From a virus, in the IMG/VR virus record IMGVR_UViG_3300020578_000101, positions 1-54,761 of that record: DNA of 54,761 bases. One strand, written 5' to 3'. How positions within the stretch are numbered: position 1 is the first letter of the stretch; the number at the start of each line of letters is the position of its first letter. The notes beneath the pieces are model-generated. The model did not search any database. It saw only the letters and a list, made by a program, of their open reading frames with translations, and was not told where the DNA came from. Positions 29,566-39,700 of the stretch are shown piece by piece. Both the position numbers and the translations under genes were made by a program.

Positions 29566-30570
29566 ATGAGCATGTATCAACGTGGCAGTGTGTGGTGGAT
29601 CGAGGTTCGAGGACCTGATGGCAAACGAGTCCGTGAGTCCAGTGGCTTGAGCGACAGAGATGCCGCCCAGAGGTACCACGACAAGCGGGTGGCAGAGATC
29701 CGGGCTGGGATGATTGAACAGCCAACCTGGGATAAAGCCTGTGTGCGCTGGTTTGTCGAGCGTCGAGACAAGCGGTCTTTAGACCGTGACGAACAGATAG
29801 CGGCTTGGCTGACCAAGTACTGGTCTGGTCGCCTCATGGATTCAATCACCGATGACGATGTCCGAAAGGTCATCGAAATCAAGCGTGATGAAACCACGGC
29901 GAGCAACGCCAACCATTATCTGGCTTTCGTCAAAACGCTCTTTAACAAGTCGATGGAGTGGGGTCTGGCTACTCGCCAGATCAAGGTCAAGTCTTACAAG
30001 GTGAAGTCACAGCGTGTGCGTTTCCTGTCCGAGGACGAGATTGCACGGTTGATGGCGGAACTGCCGCACCACTTAAAAGTGATGGTCGAGTTCTCTTTGT
30101 TGACGGGTCTGAGGCGGTCCAATGTAACTGGACTGCGGTGGGACCGGATTGACATGAAGCGAAAGATCGCTTGGGTTGACGGCTCGGACTACAAGTCCGG
30201 CAAGAACCATGCGATCCCGCTTGGGGACCGCTGTGTTGATCTGTTGTTAGGGGAGTTGGGTAAGCATCAGACGTACGTCTTTACCTACAAGGGGCAGAAG
30301 ATTGCTGACCCGAACAATACGGCATGGCAAAGCGCACTTAAGCGCGCTGGGATCAGCGACTTCCGTTGGCATGATCTGAGGCATACCTTCGCCTCCTATC
30401 ACGCCATGAACGGGACGCCGCTGCTGACTCTCAAAGCGCTTGGTGGTTGGCAAACGTTGGAGATGGTGAACCGATACGCGCACCTGTCTGCGGAGGGTGC
30501 AAGGCAGTACGTATCGAACGGGGCTCCGACCGCCGGAGTGGTTATCCGTCCTTTGCAAGTAGCAGTCTGA
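29566..30570 (+). CDS. int: Tyrosine integrase
   Basis: I start at ATG 29566 with AGGAGG five bases upstream, giving 334 residues. The catalytic residues are all present: R183 in LLTGLRRSNV, K213 in YKSGKNHAIP, H269-x-x-R272 in WHDLRHTFAS, W295 in GGW and Y304 in VNRYAHL. The N-terminus has MSMYQRGSVWWIEVRGPDGK, an arm-binding type beta sheet common in phage integrases. It lies directly beside attP, pointing toward it, and should recombine attP with a host tRNA-Asn gene. Confidence 0.93.
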   Translation: MSMYQRGSVWWIEVRGPDGKRVRESSGLSDRDAAQRYHDKRVAEIRAGMIEQPTWDKACVRWFVERRDKRSLDRDEQIAAWLTKYWSGRLMDSITDDDVRKVIEIKRDETTASNANHYLAFVKTLFNKSMEWGLATRQIKVKSYKVKSQRVRFLSEDEIARLMAELPHHLKVMVEFSLLTGLRRSNVTGLRWDRIDMKRKIAWVDGSDYKSGKNHAIPLGDRCVDLLLGELGKHQTYVFTYKGQKIADPNNTAWQSALKRAGISDFRWHDLRHTFASYHAMNGTPLLTLKALGGWQTLEMVNRYAHLSAEGARQYVSNGAPTAGVVIRPLQVAV

Positions 30571-30795
30571 ACAACTGTTCTACTGTGGTGACGGTGTGGG
30601 TCCGGTCGGATACACCTAGATGGTAGCGAGACGTACCAGCGAGTTCGTTAGGTTACTGATACGCCTAGGAATTTTGGCTCCCCGACCTGGGCTCGAACCA
30701 GGGACCTACGGATTAACAGTCCGTCCAAAAGCGCAATCTTTTCAATCATTTACAGCGCCCGTACAAGCGCTTTTCGTGGGATTGTGGGTGGACTG
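30571..30795. other. attP: attP region
   Basis: This 225-bp gap between the convergent integrase and giant virion genes holds the tRNA-identical core (30675-30724). The 11-bp repeat GATACRCCTAG occurs at 30609-30619 and 30658-30668, in the same orientation 49 bp apart, which suits arm-type integrase sites. The decamer AACAACTGTT lies at 30570-30579. Confidence 0.75.
30675..30724 (-). other. attP core: 3' half of tRNA-Asn(GTT)
   Basis: Read on the minus strand, the sequence contains the anticodon arm (ACGGA-CTGTTAA-TCCGT, anticodon GTT), variable loop, T arm (CCTGG-TTCGAGC-CCAGG), the 3' acceptor strand TCGGGGA, a G discriminator and CCA. The 5' half of the tRNA is missing, so it is not a tRNA gene. 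Integration by crossover here would restore a complete host tRNA-Asn. The encoded CCA fits beta- or gammaproteobacteria. Confidence 0.88.
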
Positions 30796-33700
30796 TTACC
30801 TCTCGTCAGTGCCCTGGTAGAACTGGCGGTTGAAGTCGACCTGCAACTTCCGCATCTTCTCAGCCACGTTCTTGCGCATCTCAAACTTGGTCGCCCGGTC
30901 TAGCGTGTCGTTCGTCTGGATCTTGATGTCTTCCATCCGCAATGCCGCCAGAGCCTTCTTGTAGTTGTCGGTCGCGCCACCGAGCATGGCAATGCGCCTG
31001 TTCTCAGCAACCCGATCCAGCATGGAGTCTGTGGCTTTGTCGCGGATCTCGGAAGATACCTTCCACTCCTCCAGGGCAACCTCTGCTTTCTTGACGTTCT
31101 CGTAAAAAGCGGAGGCGTCCGCACGTCCGGTCTCGTTCTTGTATAGGGCGCGGAGGATTGGGATTTTGTTCTGCTCCAAGGGAGCGTCAGCACCAACGTT
31201 GGCAAACAGGTCAACAGTCTGAACAACATCCTTAACAAATGTTCCTAAACCGCCGGTCACGAATGTCGTGATGTAGTTCAGTGACTCGGGCGATACGTCA
31301 ACCTTTCCTGCCCGAGCCGGTGACCCGCCAGTAACTTCGTTCATCCAGGAGGTGAAGTTCTGAAACACACTGTCTCGACTGTTGTTCCAGTAGCGCTCGC
31401 TGTCCGGCTTGATCCCACTGAAGTCTGCTGGCATGAGCGGCATACCATCTTCGCGCTGACCAGACGCCAGCACATAGATCGGATCTACAATCGTTGGGGA
31501 CACGAACGTCGCCATATTCTCCGCGGCACCAAGCGGGGAGAAGTGGATGAAGAACGCATCCCGCAAGAACGCGGACACCTTCCATGGGTCAATGCCACGC
31601 TCCAGATCCTTGATCGCATACCCAAGCGAAACGAAGAAACCCAAACCGTAAGGCAGCGGGACCGTGTACGTGTCGCCGTCCGCCCCCATGAACATCAGGT
31701 TCTTGAGTTTCTGGGTGCGGTAGGACGGCTTATCCCAATACGGCTCATCGTCATCACCGGTTGCCTGAGCCGCCATCATTGCCACCATGTAACCAAGCCC
31801 CACCAAACCGGATGCCGCTACTGCACCGCGCTTGCTGAACACAGCCTTGCCGGTACGGACAGCGCCCTGAACAGCGGGGTTGAAGAACAGGTAGAGAGAC
31901 GACATCACAGGGGTCCAGCGACCACGGCGATTAAAGTTGACCGTGATCTCTTTGGCGATGTTGGTCGCCTCGATCCTTGACTTGCCGGACTCAAGAGCCG
32001 CCTTGTACGCCGCCACCCTTGCGGCACCTTCGATCGCACCGTTGACGTCCAGGATCATGTCTTCCGCTGCCTTGAGGTAGCGCATGACTAGACGGTGGTA
32101 CGACAGCGGGTTTCCAATGGACGCTTGTGCGTTGCGGAAAGCGGCGATGACTTCAGCCTGACGGTCTTCCAATTGTTTGAGATCGAGGAATCCGGTCTTG
32201 CCGCCGTCAGCCTTGTACTGGTCGTAGATCTGTTTGAGGCTCCCGGTGCCAGCCCAGTTGCCGTTACGCTCTGCGCGCAGGATTGTGTAAGCCGCCCCCG
32301 GCAATGTCTTGAGGATCTTCAGGGACGAACCAAACCCTTGCTCGACACCGCTGTTGATCAGGGCTGTCTGCGTGTCACGGATCGAGTTGATCAGGATGAA
32401 CGCGGGGGACAGCGCTGTCCACAGTTTGCCGAGTGTTCGGTTGATGCCGGACCACATGCCAAAGAAATGCTTGAACCCGTCTGACGTTCCGGACAAGACA
32501 CTGCTCATCTCCAGGTCACGGCGGGTCTCGGCGTCTTCGATAACCATGTGGTACACCTTGCCGCCAACACGGACTGGCAGAGTGTTCTGGTCAGACTGAA
32601 TGCCAAGCCGATAACGGACCTCTTCGATCGGGTTCTTAAAAAATGCCCGAGTCATAACGGGTCGGTTGACCTGCCAGAGTTTCGAGTCTCTGTTATCCAG
32701 GATGAACTTCAGCCATGCCTTGCGAACGTTGTTGCGCTCAACGGCGACAATAGCGTCTTCGTAGTCCGTGAGGATGTTCTCAATGATTGCGCCAGCCCTG
32801 GTGCTACGACCGAGACGACGCTTGCTGAACTCTTGAGCAAGGTCGAACCTGCCGGAGTTGGTCGTCGAGCCACTGCTATCCACCTGTTCAAACGTCTTCA
32901 GGGGGACGTAGTACTTGTAGGTGGCGTTCCATGCATCAACGTTGTCCTGGCTGACGATGTCTCCATTGACTAGCACCCGCTGTGTGAGGCGGGTGATTGC
33001 CTGGACCTGATCGGCGTACTGCTTGGTCTTGGCAAACTTCACCGGGTCTTGGCGCAGATCCTTAAGGATGTCCGCCGCCTCCTGGTTTGTCATGCCAGAT
33101 CCGCCGTCGGGGTACGTGGCATTGATAGACGCAACTTGGGCGTTGGCTTCCGGTGCGTGAGTGGCGTACATATACAAAGCAACGTCATCAAAACTGACGC
33201 GGTCTTTTGCCGCCTTGTCCAACAGTGGTTGCCAGATCTTCTTACGGAAGTCGTCCAGGCGTGAGCCACCTCGACCGTACATCCGGTGCATGGCGCTCTC
33301 AATATCGGTTGCGTCGGTAAGGATGCCGCCCTGTTCAGCGACAGCCTTCTGCACTTGAGCCGCACGACCCACCTCATTCTGGATTCCGCGAACTAGTCCG
33401 CGGAGCCGACCAAAGCCTGGAAGCGCAAACCGGTTCCCGCGGACGGGCGGGATGGTTCTGCTGAACAGGACATAAGTTGGGTTCTGCTCGCGCCACTTCG
33501 TAGCGATGCGAATGAATCCGTCGTAGTCCTTTTCAATGAACTCATCCGCGTCTTTGTAACCGGCGAGTTCGGATTGCTCCTGAACCCAATCCATTTGGCG
33601 TTGCATGTCTTCAGCCAGGGTCGGAGTTTGATTACGACTGAAGCGCGATCCACCGCGAATACGCTGGATGGGGATGTCGACCCTCTCAAACCTAAATGCG

Positions 33701-36700
33701 CTCTCTCCATACCTCTTGACAATACCTTCTGGAAGAAGTACATTTGGATTGGAGGTGCCAGTTCTCAGGCGAGGCAAGGAGAGCCGAAGACCCTGAGCCA
33801 ACTGCGCACCTCGTTCCTTATTGAAGTACAGCGCGTTCTGCGCAAGGTCTCTGTTCAGTGGCGACATCTGAGTGCCGCCGGATGGAATCGTCTGGTTCTT
33901 TGGGAGAGCGGTCGTGATCTCGGTGACCTGAAGTTCCTCGAATCTCTCACCCTCAACGACGGTCATGCTTGCCTTCTCGGAAATCGTGGCGATCACTGGG
34001 TACCCATCAACCTTCGCGCTGGTAATGATCACCAATCCCTTGCCGCCGGTGCTTGAGCGCTCGGAGGATTTCAGAATCGCAACCGGGTCAGCCAGCAACT
34101 GAGGAAGCGCATACAACTGGTCGACAGAGAGCGGGATGCGGGGAGCAACTTCCCGACCGCCAATCGTGCGATTTTCTATCACCTTGCCAACGCGCTCTGG
34201 CGTGACAATCTTGACGACCTTGTCTTTAGTGATGACGAGCGGCAGACGTTGAACGCCGACTGCCTGGAGAACGGGGGGTACGAATCCGAGTACTACACCA
34301 TCGGGCGCATCCGGCGCGCCCTCAACCATCTTGTTTAGGTTGGCTCGGGAGAACTGGGCTCTTGTTTGTCCGCCTGTTGTGTCGTTTGGTCCACGGTTCC
34401 AGGAGATGGTTCCGTCACCGGCGACGTCGACCCGCGATGGAGGGTACCGACGAACGAGTTCTCCTGCTTCTTGTAGTCTTCCTCTGTCGCGTAGCGAATT
34501 GAGATAGGCTTGACCATCAGAGTTTTCCTTCCAATCGTTTTTCGTGGATTTCAGTACTACTTGCTTTACCACGACGTCTTGTAATTGTACATTCAAGTCA
34601 GACGCTACGGTGTTTAATGCATCGTAAATTTCAGCGACCTGAGTTTGCCTCCAGTTGCCAGCAAGATTCAACAGCCGGATACCGGGCACTCCATCTAAAA
34701 TAATCTGCTGGAACCCAGGTGCAAGCGGCTCGCCGTTCTTGTCTTTCGGACCGTACTCCAGGAACTTGCTGAAGAATGCCGTCGACTGTTCAACAGTTGT
34801 TAGACCATCAGCAAGAATGTCGACCGCCATGTTCTTGCCGGACGCAAGCGCTCGGGTATTGATAATCTCTGTCTGCTGGAACGCATAGCCGACCATGTCC
34901 ATGAAGTCAGCAATAGCCTCGGGGCTGGCAACCGCATCGATTTGGATTGCGCCCTCGATCCATTGCAGGTAGGCACCGACACCGTTGACGTTCTGAACGA
35001 TGTTCACACCGGCAAGATTTGCCAAGTAATCGATCTCGCGCTGGGCAACTTCTACCGGTATTTCTTTCCCGACAAGTTTGCCAGCCAGGACAGAGTCCGG
35101 ACCGGGAGCCAAGCCAATGGAAATGCGGCGCGTGTTCATGCCGATAATGTCGCGCACAAACTCCGCCTTGACGCCCATGGCTTTCTGCATAGTGACCCAG
35201 CCGACAGCCTGTACTTCACGCGCAGTCCAGCCGCCGCCATCAAAGTTGGTTTCGTTTAAGTACTCGACGACGTCGTTGTAGAAGTCGATGCCGTATTCGT
35301 ACTGAGCCTCGCCATCCGTCGTGCGGTCGCTGTCCAATTGTGCAACAGCATCCTCGCCAAACTCTTTGCGGACGTACTCAAAGACCTTCGGGTCTACAAA
35401 GCCGATGTCTCGCTGTGCCCAGACGTCGATCGCTGCTGGTTGACGACCGCGTGGATCGTCACGAACAACTGTTCTGGTTGTTCGACCGAGTTCGCTGTCC
35501 AGGAAGTCAAGCAACTTGGCACCGACCCCCTCTTGTGGGACCCTACCTTGGAGGACATCGATCAATGCTTGCTGGTTCAGACCGGCTTTCTTGACTTCAG
35601 CCTTGCCAGCAGCCATGTCAGCGGCACGGAGTACGTCAGTGAACCCCTTGCTCGGGCTGGCGCGCTTTTGCGACAGCAGCCACGCCAGCGCGTACTGAGC
35701 GACGTTATCCTTAAAGATGGGGCGGAACGCGTTGTCCAGTTGGCGGTACCACGTGCGGGAGTCTTTCAACTCCTCGGTGGTCATCAGGTCGTTGACCCGA
35801 CCGATCCAGTCCTGGATGGTGATCTTGCCAACAGCGAAGGTCTTGCCTTCTTTGGCAAAGACCACGCGATCATTAACTGGAGCGCCGATGTTTTCCTTGC
35901 GGTTCTCACGGCGGCGTACGCGCCCCTCAGCCTCTGCTTCGTCAACCGCTGACAACAGGGGGTTGTCACGATCATTTTGCTGGTTTACAATATCATTTAG
36001 TGTGCCTACAGGAGTTACATCCGTGCCAATACCAAATTCATTCCCAGCAGGAACAGAGTTCGCTGAAGTTAATGGCGTACCAGTTACGTTCCGACCCGGA
36101 GATGCGTTTCCTTTTCGCTGGAACGAAGCCAAGGCGGTGCCGTTCAGCATTATGTTGCTACTCTCTGACGGTGTACCGCTCAAAGAAGCAGAGTTCCGTG
36201 AACGATTCGCCTCATTGAACGCAACCGAGTAAGCAGAGGATTGTTGCTCAGTAAGTTTTTGTATTTTCTCCTGCGCGGTACGAGACTCTTCGTCGGTCAG
36301 TAACCCAACATTCAGTTTCCGAGTTAACTCTTCCGACTCTTTGTACCACTTGTGCGCCACGTCTTTGGCGTCAATCATTTCTTGAACGTTCATCTGCAAC
36401 TCAACGCGCATGCCGTCAACAGCGACGCCGCGGAACATCACGTCACGGTAGCCGCCAACCAAGGGCTCTGCACCCTCAGCCCAGAGGTTTCGCTTGACAA
36501 ACGAACCTTCGAACATTGATTGCGCCTGTGCAATTGCGCCAGGGATTTGGTCAATGTTGTCGAGAACCAGGGTTGCGCGCACGACGTCGTTCAGTTCGTC
36601 GACATTGTTGCCGTAATCAAAGTACACCTTTGAGTAGGCGCGGCTGACCTTCTTGATCGGACCCATCTTTACTTTGCCGCCAGCCTGTTGAGCAAGACGC

Positions 36701-39700
36701 TTGAGCATCTGCTCGAACTTGGCGTTAACAGTCGGAGCCTTTTTCTCGACAAAATCTACTACCTTATCGTATGCACCTGCTATCTCAGGGTATTGTTTAC
36801 GGGCAACAGAACTCAGTGGTTTTCCGTCTGCAATATCAGACACGACCTGATCCGCAGTCTTGCGTGAGAACTGGGTCGGCGCTGTGTCCTGTTGAGTTGG
36901 TTGTACGTCATCCTGTTGGTCGCGAGTCTGTTGCATTTGGCGACCAATGCGCATTGCCTGGGTTATTGGGTCAGCCTCCGGCTCGTACCCGGTAATGGTG
37001 TAGTCGGGGTCATAGTCCCCTGGGCGCATGTAGTCCTGTTCCCAGCCGCGGGGCTTGTAGTTGCCCTGGTCAGGGTAGACGCCAGAACTGCTCGCCTCAC
37101 GGCGCACCTCAGCGGCAGTCTTCTCCAGCACCGGCTCGAAGCCAAAAATGTCCATGGCTTCTGGTGTGTACCAGCGATCACTGATCGGCTCCCAGATATT
37201 GTTGGTCTCCGGGTCACGGACAACCGAGTGCCAAATGCGGGACACAGGGTTTGCCTTCGCAACGCCAAGAACCTGGGTGAAGCGGTTGCCAAAATCCATG
37301 ACGACCTTTACCACGCTTAGTTCGTGGCAACGCCCCTTGCGTTTGTCAGAGGCTGGGTATTTTTGGTTGATAGCGTACGCTTCATCTCGGCTGACAATGG
37401 GGTCTGTTTCCGACTTGCCGCTACTCCGATTAAGCGCGCGCGCAAATTGTCCGGGCTGGGACGGGACGTTAGTTGTTTGGGTGTCTGTTGCACTTGTCTG
37501 CTCCTGTTGAATCCACTGTTGGAACGCCTGAGTAGCCGCCTCTCGGACAGCAATCAAGTCCTTGCGGTCCTTAACAAACTGCGGACCCTGCATTACAGCC
37601 AGCAGTTTTTTGATGATGTCTTGGATGGTGTTGATGAAGTCCTGCGCAAACGTGCGGTCGGCAGAGGAATTAAAGACATCGATCCAGAACTGAGGATCAA
37701 TGGCTTGCTCGCCGATCATCTCGGCAACCAGTTCGGATTCGAAGAGGGCTTCGTCTAGCACACGACCGGACTCTCGTTGCATCGCACCAGAAAGGCGATT
37801 GCGCAAGGCGGTCTGTGCTTCTGCCGGAATACGCTCACGGGCAAGCGCCACCAGTTGCGCGTAGATCTGGGGGTACTTGGTCTCCAGGACGTGGGTGAGT
37901 TCATGACCCAGCGTGTTCAGGAACTGAGGATTGCTGGCGTCGAGCAGGATCGCATTGCGACCACCGACCCGCATGCCATTAAAGGCGCCGAACGAGCGAC
38001 CGCGGTTGGTCGTGATCTGCTGGTTCTCACCGAAGTTCACCCATACGACGTCCGTACCAAAGGCTTGCTTGATCGCTTTGGCAATGGTGGACATGCGCTT
38101 GTTGGCGGGAGCCTCCTGAATCTGGACGGACTCCCCCCCTGTCAGGTTGAATTCCTGGTTGATCTCCTGGACCGCCGACTGGAGTATCGGGTTCGTAGCG
38201 CCCGGTACTGGAGCCTGGAATGTTCCATCAACCTCGACCAAGCGTGAGCCAGCCACCACCGACTCTCGGTAGTTGACGGCAAACTGCCGAAGTTGCTGGG
38301 GGTCCATTTTCAATTTGGCGCTCAGGTACTGGGTCAGACCATTGATATCCTTCAGAATCTCTGGACGACCAGAGAACGCCTGACGGATGCGGCTACCCAA
38401 CTGGAACAGTTGTTTGTGCAGGGAGTCTTCGAAGACGACGAAACGACTGCCGTCATTGCCCAGGTTGACTTGGATCTGGCGGTCCGGCGGAACGCTGGGG
38501 GGCTCTGGCGTTTCTTCGACCATCTGGCTTGCCGCCAGTTGAGCGGTCGCCTCTGCATCCACTTCCGACAGTTGTGCGTCAAGGTCTTTAGATGTGACGG
38601 TACCTTCCGCAACCAAGGTCGGAACTACCTGGCTCATTATTTGAGCCTGGTTTTCGGTCGTCTCCACAGGCTCGGCTACTAGCACCGCTGTTGCAGTATC
38701 CGCGGGTTGGGCGGATTCAGGAGTTATAGGCGCTTGATTTTCCTGGTTTGTGCCGGTAGTGGTTGCTACGGGTGTGGGTGCCGCAGGATCAACAGATGAT
38801 CCTGTGAGTATCGAATCAACAGTTGTTGTTGGCTGTTGCACTGTTGTTCCTGGCTGTTTGGCAGAGGGTACGGGGGCGACAGGATCAACCTTTTCGTTGA
38901 TGTCGGCGGTCGCAGAGTCTGCCATCCGGTTAAAACGGCGGCTTGTAGTAACAGCCTCAGCAGGTGCAGAAACTGTTTCCCCCACCGCTTCGAGCAGGAC
39001 ATTGGTCGGATCGATATCTTTGCCAGCAGCCAGTGATCCACCGGCTTCGCCACCTGCACCAAGAGCCGCCTGTCGACCAGTTTCCTTTGCAACGGTCTTT
39101 ACCGCGGTCCTGGTTGCGCCCTTTTCAACAGCGTCAACAACTGTGTCCAGTGCCCGACCGGCTGTTTTCATCGAGACCGCATCAGCCAGACCAATGACGC
39201 TAGACTTAAGAGCGGCAGTCTTCCAGGCTTCTTCGTGGCTCATCCCCTCGGCACGGTTACCGGCGTACTCGTTGCCAAACTCCACGTAACCGGAGGTTGC
39301 ACCACCAGCCGCTGCTGCGGCAATTGGATTCCTGGTCGCGAGGAACACGGCGATGGCTGATGCCATGGAAGCAAGGGTCGACGGACCGGACGTTAAGGCT
39401 AGGTCAACAACTGACCCTGGGTCTCTAACGATTGCTCCACCAATTTCGCTTGCGGCTTCAGCCCAACCTCGATCGGGCTTGCCAGCACCAAACATTTGCT
39501 GGGACTCTGGGCGAGTACGGTCCGACTTAAGAATCTCTTCGTTCTTGCGGGACAGTTCCGCACTTTCTTGTGCAAGGCGAGCAAAGTTCTGTTCGTATTC
39601 ACGCTTCTTGGCTTGCAGTTCTGGACTGGCGGCAATCTGCTCGGGCGTATACGAATTATTGAACTTCTCGATAAATTCCCCGTACTCAGACATCTTCATG

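Noticed and set aside
30675-30724. Complete tRNA-Asn gene
   Set aside because: Only the 3' half is present; D arm and 5' acceptor strand are absent, so it is an attP core.
33725-33740. Operator-like AATACC inside the giant gene
   Set aside because: Right arm is missing and the site is inside coding sequence, so chance occurrence is likely.
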